From: CAYUNA01 sp047629355
GTDB lineage: Bacteria > Bacteroidota > Bacteroidia > Chitinophagales > Saprospiraceae
DNA length: 23,180 nucleotides
Direction: 5' to 3'
NCBI GenBank assembly: GCA_047629355.1
Contig: JBLHWU010000094.1
Span: 1-23,180 of the forward strand
This document shows positions 1 through 7,652 of this stretch, one piece after another. Within the stretch, counting starts at the first letter, position 1; every line of letters starts with the position of its first letter. Under the pieces are notes generated by a model. That model saw only the letters and a list, made by a program, of their open reading frames with translations. It had not been told where the DNA came from and searched no databases. Position numbers and translations under genes: made by a program.

Positions 1-417
1 AATCTATTTTTCAGAATATAATTTTGTTTTCAATTAAATGATTCTTTTGAGACAAACAACATTTGGGGTACATTTTTGATTGAGTTAAAATAAATATACA
101 TCAAATAAAAATTGGAAATATGATTCTGTTTTGTATATTTTATTTGTTTCAGTCGAAATTATATTTCGTATTAACTTATGTTTTGGTTGAAAATTTCCAA
201 ACAACTTCTAAGATTCTTGACAGTATATTTAGTCCATATTTTCCACTTTGAAAATGCTCATTATATCAATCTAAATCGCACTTTCAAAGCAAAAACTAGG
301 AAGGAAATCTCTCTTCCAAGAACCTTAGTTTATTTATTTCCTACTCTCTAGCTATTTTCCCCAAAAAAAAGTTTTGTATTTTCACATTTTAGAACAAAGA
401 AAAGAAGCAAATTTTCA
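1..417. other. AT-rich leader region upstream of the histidine kinase
   Basis: No open reading frame here looks coding on either strand. The region is very AT-rich. Its only recognisable content is the ~85-bp repeat element at 222-306. I see no clear TAnnTTTG promoter just before the kinase start at 418, so its promoter is not assigned. Confidence 0.5.
222..306. repeat. Dispersed ~85-bp palindromic element, copy 1
   Basis: This stretch recurs at 3587-3667 with roughly 85% identity by eye. Both copies share the stretch around 'aaaatgctcattatatcaa' and end in 'aaagcaaaaactaggaa'. Inside is a 12-bp stem, 247-258 with 279-290 (CTTTGAAAATGC / GCACTTTCAAAG, one A-C mismatch). In copy 2 the stem is perfect, and one G-C pair has become A-T. 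Confidence 0.7.
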
Positions 418-1440
418 ATGACCAAACTAACTAAAAACAAAAATTTACGACTTCGGTTGTTGTCCTATTTCGTGATTGCCTACATGTTGGTGGCATTCTC
501 GTGGTGGTCGGTGCTGCTGTTTACTAAAAATCGGGATGCATTTTATGCTAAGCGAGATTTGATGCACATTGGAATGATTGCGGAACACCTTGTTCATAGT
601 GATGAAGAATTTTTGCAAACGGCGGAATATGAGCAGTTGGCAGCGAGGTACGAACGGCAAGAATGGATGATTTTTGGGGAAGCGGCGGTCTTTGTGGTCT
701 CGTTGATTATTGGCGTTTATTTAATTAATCGGGGATACCATAAGGAGATGAAAGCGTCGGAACAGCGGCGTAATTTTTTGTTGTCGATTACGCACGAATT
801 AAAGTCGCCAATTGCGTCGATTAAGCTAGTTTTGGAAACATTTTTAAAGCGAGATTTAAATAAAAAGCAAAGCACTAAGTTTACCAAAAATGCGCTGAAA
901 GATACGGAACGTTTGAATAATTTAGTGAATGATTTATTGCTGTCCGCAAAGTTAGAAACGGCGTATCAACCGTATTTTGAACCCTTGGATTTAGTGGAAT
1001 TAATTGAGGATTTGATTGCTAAATTATCCACCAAACACTTAAAATCTAAATTCTTCTTTGAAAAAAATGACGCAATTCCGACCATTCAAGCAGATAAAAT
1101 GGGATTGACTTCCGTAGCTTTGAATCTTCTGGAAAATGCGGTTAAATATGGTGATACTAATCCAGAAATCACGACAACACTTTCCTTGAAAAACAATGAA
1201 ATTATTTGGAAAGTGGCGGACAATGGCATTGGAATTTCTGATAAAGAAAAAGGAAATGTTTTTGAAAAATTTTATCGGGTAGGAAGTGAAGAGACGCGCA
1301 CAACAAAAGGGACGGGATTGGGTTTGTATATTGTGAAAGAGATTATTGGCGCGCATGGAGGGACGATAAAAGTGGTAGATAATCAGCCGAAAGGAACGGA
1401 GTTTGTGATACGGTTGACGGCAGAGGATTATATCGGGTAA
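418..1440 (+). CDS. Two-component sensor histidine kinase
   Basis: An inner-membrane sensor kinase that should autophosphorylate a histidine and pass the phosphate to the response regulator encoded next. Two hydrophobic segments (about residues 14-35 and 85-103) enclose a short periplasmic loop of about 50 residues. The H-box SITHELKSP has His126 as phospho-acceptor. The HATPase_c domain follows, with the N-box around LNLLENAVKYGD (235-246), DNGIG (268-272), the F-box FEKFYR (282-287) and GTGLGLY (298-304). At 340 aa it is a compact, complete class I kinase without PAS, HAMP or receiver domains. The loop is too small to name a ligand. Order (kinase first) and same strand as the regulator suggest co-transcription across a 120-base spacer. 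Function is certain at family level; the stimulus is unknown. Confidence 0.95.
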   Translation: MTKLTKNKNLRLRLLSYFVIAYMLVAFSWWSVLLFTKNRDAFYAKRDLMHIGMIAEHLVHSDEEFLQTAEYEQLAARYERQEWMIFGEAAVFVVSLIIGVYLINRGYHKEMKASEQRRNFLLSITHELKSPIASIKLVLETFLKRDLNKKQSTKFTKNALKDTERLNNLVNDLLLSAKLETAYQPYFEPLDLVELIEDLIAKLSTKHLKSKFFFEKNDAIPTIQADKMGLTSVALNLLENAVKYGDTNPEITTTLSLKNNEIIWKVADNGIGISDKEKGNVFEKFYRVGSEETRTTKGTGLGLYIVKEIIGAHGGTIKVVDNQPKGTEFVIRLTAEDYIG

Positions 1441-1502
1441 ACCAATTTTGATAAAAAATTAGAGGTTAACTATTTAATCTCGCGAGTTATAAAAATACGT
1501 TA

Positions 1503-1543
1503 GTTGTCTCTGACATCTGACAACAAAGAGGTCTGACCTCTTT
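1503..1543. repeat. Paired small hairpins between kinase and regulator
   Basis: Two adjacent inverted repeats lie in the 120-base spacer: GTTGTC (1503-1508) with GACAAC (1519-1524), and AAAGAGGT (1525-1532) with ACCTCTTT (1536-1543). No T-run directly follows the second, so a terminator is not convincing. They may be a small dispersed repeat or an mRNA processing structure between the two genes. Confidence 0.45.
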
Positions 1544-1560
1544 CTAAATAATTAATTACT

Positions 1561-2247
1561 ATGGCTATGCGAATTCTATTAGTAGAAGACGAGGAATCTA
1601 TTCGAGACATTGTTAGGCTGAATTTGGAAATGGAGGACTACGAGGTGGTCACGACGGGGGATGGCAAGCGGGCTATCAAGCATTTTCAGGAGGAACATTT
1701 TGATTTAATTTTGCTGGATGTGATGTTACCAGAGATTAATGGCTTCCAGATTTGTGAGCAAATTCGATTAACCAATATGGAGGTGCCGATTATTTTCCTA
1801 ACGGCGAAAGATGGAACAATGGATAGGGTAGCGGGTTTGAAAAGAGGCGCGGATGATTATATCACGAAGCCCTTTAATTTGGAAGAATTGCTATTGCGGG
1901 TGAAAAATTTGATTAAACGCACCAGTAAATCACCGGATAATTCGCCTGAAATCTATGAATTTGGGACTAATAAAGTTAATTTCATTACTTTTGAAGCCGA
2001 CGGTGTTCCTGGCACATTTAACATGACTAAGAAGGAGGCAATGTTGCTGAAATTGTTGATTGACCGTAAAAATGAGGTCGTGTCACGTCAGCAAATTTTA
2101 CAATCGGTTTGGGGCTATGATGTGTATCCTTCAACGAGAACGATTGATAATTTTATTCTCTCTTTCCGAAAATACTTTGAAGAAGACCCGAAGCATCCGA
2201 AGTTTTTTCATTCGGTGAGAGGGGTTGGGTATAAATTTATTGATTAA
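1561..2247 (+). CDS. OmpR-family response regulator
   Basis: A DNA-binding transcriptional regulator, the likely partner of the kinase upstream. The N-terminal receiver domain (residues 4-118) carries the acidic pocket D10/E11, phospho-acceptor Asp53 in LILLDVMLP, Thr81 in FLTAKD and Lys103 in ITKPF. The C-terminal winged-helix domain (about 132-228) has the usual pattern, with SRQQILQSVWGYD and the recognition-helix/wing segment ending VRGVGYKFID. At 228 aa it has the normal OmpR/PhoB length. The start could be Met1 or Met3; the difference is trivial. Target genes cannot be inferred: no direct-repeat operator stands out near the cluster. Confidence 0.95.
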   Translation: MAMRILLVEDEESIRDIVRLNLEMEDYEVVTTGDGKRAIKHFQEEHFDLILLDVMLPEINGFQICEQIRLTNMEVPIIFLTAKDGTMDRVAGLKRGADDYITKPFNLEELLLRVKNLIKRTSKSPDNSPEIYEFGTNKVNFITFEADGVPGTFNMTKKEAMLLKLLIDRKNEVVSRQQILQSVWGYDVYPSTRTIDNFILSFRKYFEEDPKHPKFFHSVRGVGYKFID

Positions 2248-2283
2248 TTATTTGATTGATTTAATCGGGGATTTGTGGTGTTT

Positions 2284-2312
2284 TTTGAAGTAGAAAATAT
2301 TTGTTACATTTG
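2284..2312 (+). promoter_or_regulatory. Bacteroidota-type promoter (TTTG-N17-TACATTTG)
   Basis: TTTG at 2284-2287 and TACATTTG at 2305-2312 are separated by 17 bases, close to the Bacteroidota -33/-7 pattern (TTTG ... TAnnTTTG). It lies 28 bases before the ATG of the broken four-helix-bundle gene at 2341, so it probably served that gene and may now drive recR. Confidence 0.6.
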
Positions 2313-2340
2313 TTGTTTTAAGTAAAAAAAAGCAACAAAA

Positions 2341-2660
2341 ATGACGAAAACTATTTTAAAAGAATGATTTAAGAAATTTGCAATTGATATTATTCTTTTG
2401 GAAAGAAAATTCCTAGGGCACAAGAATATTATGGTTTGAAAGGTCAACTTTTTCGTTTGGGAACTTCACCTGCTGCTAATTATCGGGCAGCTTGTCGAGC
2501 AAAGTCAGGGTCTGATTGGGTTAATAAGTTGAAAATTGTAGAGAAAGAATTAGATAAAACTCAATTGTGTCCAAGTACTTATTACCGTAAAATCAATCAA
2601 TACCAGTCGGAAAAATACAAAAATACAAAAAGCCAAAGATGTCCAATCAATCGAAAATAA
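2341..2660 (+). pseudogene. Four-helix-bundle protein (S23/TIGR02436-like), broken
   Basis: The translation of 2436-2660 contains GTSPAANYRAACRAKSG followed by KLKIVEKELDKTQL, the hallmark core of the Bacteroidota four-helix-bundle family (related to proteins in 23S rRNA intervening sequences and to Avd of diversity-generating retroelements). The true start is ATG 2341 (MTKTILKE). It is followed by an in-frame TGA at 2365-2367, after which the same frame continues with FKKFAIDIILLERKFLG. A frameshift near 2415-2430 moves to the frame holding QEYYGLKGQLF. After the ...KTQL segment the expected last helix is not recognisable. So there is at least one nonsense codon, one frameshift and a lost C-terminus. 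A promoter is still present upstream. The 74-residue reading frame alone should not be called a gene. Confidence 0.8.
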
Positions 2661-2716
2661 GAAGTAAGCCTTAATCAAGACAATCGAGTCAATCAGTCAA
2701 TCGAAATAATTAGCTC

Positions 2717-3331
2717 ATGAATTTTTCATCAAAACTCATCGAAGAAGCGGTTAATTCCTTCGCTTCTCTACCCAGTATCGGTAAAAAAACGGCACTGCGG
2801 TTGGTCTTGCATTTAATCAATCACGACCACGAAAACACGGAGCAAATCGCTCATGCCATAGTAAATATGCGCAAGAATATTCGTTGGTGTAAAGTGTGTC
2901 ACAATTTGTCGGATGAATCCATTTGTCAAGTTTGTGCGGATGTGCGGCGCGACCGTTCGGTTATTTGTGTGGTGGAAAGTATTCGAGATGTGATGGCAAT
3001 TGAAGAGACGGCGCAATATCGGGGATTGTACCACGTTTTGGGTGGCGTTATTTCACCGATTGAGGGGATTGGTCCGAATGATTTGCACATTGATTCGTTG
3101 TTGGAACGAATCGGGAAGAAGGAAACTAAGGAAGTCATCATGGCGATAAGTCCAACGATTGAAGGCGATACGACGATTTTTTATATTTCAAAACAACTGA
3201 AAGTATATCCGGTACGGGTGAGTACGATTGCGCGGGGTGTGTCGTTTGGTGGAGAGTTGGAATATGCAGATGAGTTGACGTTGGGGCGGTCGATAGTGGC
3301 GCGAGTGGCGTATAATGTAGGGGATAAGTAG
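2717..3331 (+). CDS. recR: Recombination mediator RecR
   Basis: Works with RecO/RecF to load RecA on gapped DNA and in recombinational repair. At 204 aa it has the normal length. It has the N-terminal helix-hairpin-helix (LPSIGKKTALRLVLHL, residues 18-33), then a zinc site of four cysteines C58, C61, C70, C73, then a Toprim domain starting SVICVVESIRDVMAIE (81-96) with the usual YHVLGGVISPIEGIGP segment. The C-terminal region includes SFGGELEYADELTLGRSI. All expected landmarks are intact. It lies after the broken four-helix-bundle gene, with a 56-base spacer. It is followed by a hairpin-rich gene-free region rather than a simple terminator. Confidence 0.97.
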   Translation: MNFSSKLIEEAVNSFASLPSIGKKTALRLVLHLINHDHENTEQIAHAIVNMRKNIRWCKVCHNLSDESICQVCADVRRDRSVICVVESIRDVMAIEETAQYRGLYHVLGGVISPIEGIGPNDLHIDSLLERIGKKETKEVIMAISPTIEGDTTIFYISKQLKVYPVRVSTIARGVSFGGELEYADELTLGRSIVARVAYNVGDK

Positions 3332-3385
3332 AATAAAATGGTGCGTAACGTTCGGCGCACGATATACGGAAATAAGGTAACTACT

Positions 3386-3456
3386 CAGGGTTTATTTTGG
3401 GGGGGTGAGGGAAAAATTTGGGCAGTAAGCCCAAATTCTTCCCTCAAAAATACCCA
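3386..3456. repeat. Long imperfect palindrome with G7 tract
   Basis: 3406-3423 pairs with 3429-3446 at 17 of 18 positions around a five-base loop; the core is TTTGGGC-agtaa-GCCCAAA. The stem extends outward by GGGTTTATTTT against AAAAATACCC, with seven Gs (3399-3405) bulged out. No downstream T-run on either strand fits a standard terminator. Confidence 0.65.
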
Positions 3457-3479
3457 GCCCGGCGGCGGGGGAGGAGACT

Positions 3480-3532
3480 CAGTGGAGAGGAAAATTTGAT
3501 GTTTTATAAAAATTAAATTTTCCTCTCCACTG
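3480..3532. repeat. 18-bp perfect inverted repeat
   Basis: CAGTGGAGAGGAAAATTT at 3480-3497 is exactly complementary to 3515-3532, with a 17-base AT-rich loop. It directly follows the previous palindrome. It could be a dispersed repeat or a structured RNA element; it lacks the T-run of an intrinsic terminator. Confidence 0.7.
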
Positions 3533-3586
3533 AAATCCCTTTGTCAACTAAGGAACGCGAAATAAATAATCTTACATTTTTGAGCG

Positions 3587-3667
3587 GATATTTAGTTCAT
3601 ATTTTTTACTTTAAAAATGCTCATTATATCAACATAAATTGCATTTTTAAAGCAAAAACTAGGAACG
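3587..3667. repeat. Dispersed ~85-bp palindromic element, copy 2
   Basis: Second copy of the element at 222-306. Its internal stem, CTTTAAAAATGC (3611-3622) with GCATTTTTAAAG (3643-3654), is perfect over 12 bp. The two copies bracket the kinase/regulator/recR segment as direct repeats. Confidence 0.7.
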
Positions 3668-3747
3668 AAAAGGCGCTCTCAAAAAAGTAACTTTATTCAA
3701 CTCACGTTTCTAAAGCGTATTTGAGTAGTTATGAAATAAGAGCAAAA

Positions 3748-3782
3748 AAAAATCCTCGCTACAAAATAGCGAGGATTTTTTT
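3748..3782. terminator. Bidirectional intrinsic terminator
   Basis: A 14-bp perfect stem, AAAAATCCTCGCTA (3748-3761) with TAGCGAGGATTTTT (3767-3780), loop CAAAA, with A-run and T-run on either side. It lies between convergent genes and would serve the DUF2723 gene on the minus strand and any read-through from recR on the plus strand. Confidence 0.9.
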
Positions 3783-3812
3783 ATTTGACCATTTAGCCAA
3801 GAAACTATGAGT

Positions 3813-6800
3813 TTAACCGGGCATCTTAGTCAAGCTAAAATCTTTAAACATTTCTTGTAATTCTTTCTCAAACTCCGCATCTCCCTGTTGCTTAACAGCA
3901 CGCAAGATTTGCTCTTTCGTTGCCATATACAATTGGAAATCTTGACCGTAACTGCCCGTATCCGGGTCTAAATGTTTCGGGTCGAGCGAGAAATAGAAAT
4001 TCAAAAAGTCAGCAACTTCGACTGACAAAGTTTTGATATGTGGCTTGGCAGCGGCGTAAGCATCCGCATCTATCATGATACGAACCATCTGCCAAGTATG
4101 GAAATCATAGGCAAAATTCATGTGTGGAAATGCCTCGAAATATCGCTCCAGCAACTTCGCTGCCTTATCTTTTTTACCTTCTTTAACCAACTGCCGCGCA
4201 GCTCGCATAATGACGACTCGATGACTCTGAACACTCGGACCGTAGCTTCTGTCCACATATGTATCGTGCTTGTCAAAACCACCCCATCGGAATTTATTCA
4301 TTACATTGTCATACAAAATATCGGTGTTGACGCGACCATTCCCATAGACGTATAAGCCTTCTTCACTCTTCGTTTTCACTGGCGTTAAGCGTAAGCCCAA
4401 ACCTTCTAGTTGCATGTAATCTTGTAAACCAAACATTTTTTCTGGTCGGCAAGTCACCGCAAAATAAATTGGACGGTCGTCGATATTAGAAGCGATAACA
4501 TCCAAAATTGCCAACTCATCTTTAACTAAGTAGCTTTTACCAGCTAAGTTCACCGGTACTTTTGTTACCAAGTTAGAGTCCGCTTGTGTAATTGCGCCCA
4601 TCTCCAACATTTTACTCGGATTCATTGGAATGAAAACGTTCCGCGTTGGCATATAGCTTTCCAATTTTCGACCGCCTGCACTCGAAAGAGGATGTTCTTC
4701 TCCAATGAATTTTAGCAATCTTTTTGCATCCATTGCTTGGTCTGTCCCAGGATTATAATAAACGGTCGTATTCCGTTTTTTACCTCGATAAGACGTCCGT
4801 GGTACCGTCATTTTAATCGCAGGCGAATCATTCACTTTTCGACGCAATTGGTCAATATACCAATCGACGGCAATCAAACTTAGGTTTACAACTCGTACAT
4901 CCGTTCTGATTTTTTCCACCTCTTGTGCATACCAAAGCGGATATGTATCATTATCTCCATAGGTGAAAATAATCGAGTTCGGTGCACAACTTTCTAAAAA
5001 GTTAGATGCATAATCTCGCGCTCCAGTATGGTGCGCCCGACTGTGATCATCAAAATTTTGAAAGCCCATAATCATCGGTGCAGACAATACAATCAGACTA
5101 CCGACAACCGCCGCGACTTTGCCATCCAACTTTGCTTTTTCTTGCAAAATATTGAACATCGCCAATGCCCCCATACCTATCCAAATACAGAAGGTAAAAA
5201 AGGACCCGACTAGGACGTAATCCCGTTCCCTGGGTTCATTTGGAGGCTGGTTGGAATAAATAATAATTCCAATTCCTGTAATGACAAATAGGGACAGCAA
5301 TGCCAGAAAATCGTTTTTTCGACGACTTGCGTGGAAAAACACACCTAACAATCCAAATATTAGGGGTAAGAAATAATAGCTATTTCGAGCGGCGTTATTT
5401 TTTAAAGTATCGGGCAATTCATCCAAATTGTGTCCCAGATGTATCTCGTCTATCGGTTTAATTCCCGAAGCCCAATGACCCGCGCTGACATCCCATTTAT
5501 AAAAACCTTGTTGTCCATTTTGGCGACCTGCAAAGTTCCACAGGAAGTACCGCCAATACATCCAACCAATTTGATATTTAAATAAATAGGTAACATTATC
5601 CGCGAAAGTTGGATTACTTTTACTGCCTACCCATTGCTTGTATTTTTCAGGGCGACCTTGAGTGCCATCACTCATCCTTGGAAAAAATACCTTGTCTTTT
5701 TTATTATAAACGTAGGAAATTTTTTCATCGACTAATTGATATTCATCTCCCAATTGACCATAGCGTGGCTCGATATCATTGTTAATTGGTTTCGCAGCGT
5801 AATTTGGTCCGTATAATAATGGTCGCTCTCCATATTGCTCCCGATTCAAGTAAGGCAACAAACGCATTGGGTCACTTGGTGCGTTCATGTTTACCGGTGT
5901 ATTTGCGTTGGCACGAATGACGACAATACCGATAGTGGAGAAGGAAACGACAACTAAAAAAGAGGAAACTAATGCTATTTGCAAAAGGTGATTGCCAATT
6001 TTGTGCGCGTATTTCAATCCAAAAAAGAAGAAAGCGCCAACGATTAAAATTGTTGGAATCAAACCTGAATGAAACGGCATTCCAAAGCTATTCACAGTCA
6101 TCAATTCCATGTGTTTCCACAAGGTCGGAATACCAATAATCACTATTTTTTGAATCGCTACAAACGCTAGAATACCGCCAATAGCCGCAATTGCCATACC
6201 CAGTAAGTTGTGCTTTTTGTACTTTTTAAAGTAGTAAAACAGGGCCAATGCTGGGAATGTCAACAAGCTCAATAAGTGAACGCCAATCGACAATCCACCC
6301 GCGTAAATCGTCAAGACAATCCAACGGTCATTCTGTGCTGTGTCTGGTAAAGTATACCATTTCACCGCCGTCCAAAGGGTCAAACAAGTAAAGAAGGTAG
6401 ACATTGCATAAACCTCGCCCTCTACTGCTGAAAACCAAATTGATGAACAAAATGCAGTTGCCAAACCAGCTACAATACCTGAGCCTGCGAGTGCTAAATT
6501 TTGTCCTTCCGAAGTTTCTACCTCTCGCTCTATCAAGGTCAAACGTCCCAACCGCATTGTCGTCCAACAAATAAATGTCGCTGCAAATGCGGAACAAACG
6601 CCCGATAATATATTAATGGAAAAAGCGATATTCTCAGGATGTGCATCCGTATCCGTGAAGAGGTGCGCCATCATTGTGAACATCCGTCCAATCAACAAAA
6701 ACAAGGCTGCTCCAGGAGGGTGAACTACCTGTAATTTATCCGCTCCCAAAACAAACTCCCCACAATCCCAAAGGCTACCAGTCCGCTCGGCAGACATAAA

Positions 6801-6869
6801 ATAGACAACCATGGCGATTCCAAAAACAACCCAGCCGGCAATATTTATTATTCTTTTTTCTGACTTCAT
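3813..6869 (-). CDS. DUF2723 (GT117-type) membrane protein, glycosyltransferase-like
   Basis: A large inner-membrane protein of the DUF2723 family, annotated as a protein O-mannosyltransferase-like/GT117 glycosyltransferase in Bacteroidota; the acceptor is not established, so the transferase role is inference. The N-terminal half is highly hydrophobic, with about ten or more membrane segments. The first loop carries WDCGEFVLGADKLQVVHPPG (from W34), matching the family's conserved Asp/Glu pair (D35, E38) in a GT-C-like position. A second conserved block, FTYGDNDTYPLWYAQEVE, begins the soluble C-terminal half. The tail is helical and repeat-like (KEGKKDKAAKLLERYFEAFP), suggesting TPR units. Length 1018 aa is usual for the family. 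It appears monocistronic, with its own promoter at 6963-6970 and the terminator at 3748-3782. Confidence 0.9.
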   Translation of the reverse strand: MKSEKRIINIAGWVVFGIAMVVYFMSAERTGSLWDCGEFVLGADKLQVVHPPGAALFLLIGRMFTMMAHLFTDTDAHPENIAFSINILSGVCSAFAATFICWTTMRLGRLTLIEREVETSEGQNLALAGSGIVAGLATAFCSSIWFSAVEGEVYAMSTFFTCLTLWTAVKWYTLPDTAQNDRWIVLTIYAGGLSIGVHLLSLLTFPALALFYYFKKYKKHNLLGMAIAAIGGILAFVAIQKIVIIGIPTLWKHMELMTVNSFGMPFHSGLIPTILIVGAFFFFGLKYAHKIGNHLLQIALVSSFLVVVSFSTIGIVVIRANANTPVNMNAPSDPMRLLPYLNREQYGERPLLYGPNYAAKPINNDIEPRYGQLGDEYQLVDEKISYVYNKKDKVFFPRMSDGTQGRPEKYKQWVGSKSNPTFADNVTYLFKYQIGWMYWRYFLWNFAGRQNGQQGFYKWDVSAGHWASGIKPIDEIHLGHNLDELPDTLKNNAARNSYYFLPLIFGLLGVFFHASRRKNDFLALLSLFVITGIGIIIYSNQPPNEPRERDYVLVGSFFTFCIWIGMGALAMFNILQEKAKLDGKVAAVVGSLIVLSAPMIMGFQNFDDHSRAHHTGARDYASNFLESCAPNSIIFTYGDNDTYPLWYAQEVEKIRTDVRVVNLSLIAVDWYIDQLRRKVNDSPAIKMTVPRTSYRGKKRNTTVYYNPGTDQAMDAKRLLKFIGEEHPLSSAGGRKLESYMPTRNVFIPMNPSKMLEMGAITQADSNLVTKVPVNLAGKSYLVKDELAILDVIASNIDDRPIYFAVTCRPEKMFGLQDYMQLEGLGLRLTPVKTKSEEGLYVYGNGRVNTDILYDNVMNKFRWGGFDKHDTYVDRSYGPSVQSHRVVIMRAARQLVKEGKKDKAAKLLERYFEAFPHMNFAYDFHTWQMVRIMIDADAYAAAKPHIKTLSVEVADFLNFYFSLDPKHLDPDTGSYGQDFQLYMATKEQILRAVKQQGDAEFEKELQEMFKDFSLTKMPG

Positions 6870-6962
6870 TATATGATTGGTATTTGATATTTTGATACTA
6901 TTTCCCCTACTTCAAGGGCTTTTCTTATTTCAAAACAATCGCTCGTTCTAAAAAAAGAAGTG

Positions 6963-6970
6963 CAAAAGTA
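6963..6970 (-). promoter_or_regulatory. -7 element TACTTTTG for the DUF2723 gene
   Basis: On the minus strand TACTTTTG matches TAnnTTTG and lies about 93 bases before the ATG at 6869. No clear TTTG was found at the -33 position, so confidence is moderate. Confidence 0.45.
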
Positions 6971-7269
6971 AAAAAATCGCTACGCATTACGGCAACGATA
7001 GATTTTAAATTCTACGACACTTGATGTTTTGTTTAATACACCGATATTATTAAAAGGTTCAAAAAGCTCTTTTTAAAAAGAAAGGAGTAGAGGATTAAGC
7101 ATGAAATGGTGATATTTTTACATCAATTGAATTTCGTTTTAAAAATTAATTTTATATTAAATTTGGTTTTTATTATAATTTAATTTTATTTTTAAAATAT
7201 AATTTCAAAATAAAATTGTATTTCAAAATATAAGTTGTTTTAGTGGGCTGTTGTTTTCAAAATAAAATG

Positions 7270-7465
7270 CTTTACTTCTCTAATCTGAAAAATAAAAAAT
7301 GCCTCAGTTTAAAAAAAACAAAGTCTCTCTTGTTTGCTGAAAAACACTTTGTTTAAAAATCAAAAATTGGAGGCTTCAAGACTAAAGTAAAGGAGTAGTA
7401 GTCTAATACTGCAACTAATTAGAATAAATTGATGTGCTGCCTTCGGATGGCAGATTTTATTTTTG
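7270..7465 (+). ncRNA. Possible structured small RNA
   Basis: Nested complementarity is visible: CTTTACTT (7270-7277) with AAGTAAAG (7385-7392); GCCTC (7301-7305) with GAGGC (7369-7373); AAACAAAG (7316-7323) with CTTTGTTT (7347-7354). A stem CTGCC (7437-7441)/GGCAG (7449-7453) with loop TTCGGAT follows, then ATTTTATTTTT, which resembles a plus-strand terminator. No known RNA family was recognised, and AT-rich DNA pairs easily by chance. Confidence 0.25.
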
Positions 7466-7518
7466 CTCAAAAAAAAGCGGATTGAAGTTTATAAAGTAAA
7501 TCGATTTTTTTAGCTAAA

Positions 7519-7577
7519 TAGTTATTCAAGTTAACCCTCCTTAAATTAGCATCCGACAGGATTAACTTGAATAACTA
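7519..7577. repeat. 16-bp perfect inverted repeat
   Basis: TAGTTATTCAAGTTAA (7519-7534) is exactly complementary to 7562-7577, with a 27-base spacer. It stands just before the terminator shared with the SCP2 gene. Its role is unknown: it could be a dispersed repeat, an operator or the end of a small mobile element. Confidence 0.6.
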
Positions 7578-7593
7578 CTAGAGGAGAAAAATA

Positions 7594-7628
7594 AAAAAGC
7601 CACTTCAATGATTTTGAAGTGGCTTTTT
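7594..7628 (-). terminator. Intrinsic terminator of the SCP2 gene
   Basis: A 15-bp perfect stem AAAAAGCCACTTCAA (7594-7608)/TTGAAGTGGCTTTTT (7614-7628) with loop TGATT. It lies 24 bases after the SCP2 stop on the minus strand; A/T-runs on both sides make it potentially bidirectional. Confidence 0.88.
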
Positions 7629-7652
7629 ATAAGAATAAATTTTATTAAAATT

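Larger units (their letters stand above)
3332..3747. other. Gene-free, hairpin-rich interval after recR
   Basis: No coding frame here is credible. The interval holds, in order, a small GTGCG/CGCAC hairpin (3341-3360), a long imperfect palindrome with a seven-G tract (3386-3456), an 18-bp perfect inverted repeat (3480-3532) and copy 2 of the ~85-bp element (3587-3667). G/C content in 3390-3480 is well above the surroundings. Confidence 0.6.
6971..7592. other. AT-rich gene-free region
   Basis: No credible coding frame. 7110-7260 is composed almost only of A/T-rich strings. Structured parts are a possible small RNA ending in a weak terminator (7270-7465) and a 16-bp perfect inverted repeat (7519-7577). 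Confidence 0.55.

Noticed and set aside
2436..2660. 74-codon frame as an independent gene
   Set aside because: It is the middle piece of the broken four-helix-bundle gene that begins at 2341.
2284..2716. Diversity-generating retroelement suggested by the Avd-like protein
   Set aside because: No reverse transcriptase, no template/variable repeat pair and no lectin-type target gene is present in the window.
3341..3360. GTGCG...AACGTT...CGCAC as an integron attC site
   Set aside because: There is no integrase, no cassette array and the core-site spacing does not fit; it is a simple hairpin among other hairpins.
222..3667. Composite transposon carrying kinase, regulator and recR
   Set aside because: The flanking repeats are short direct palindromic elements without transposase or target-site duplications, and recR is a core gene.
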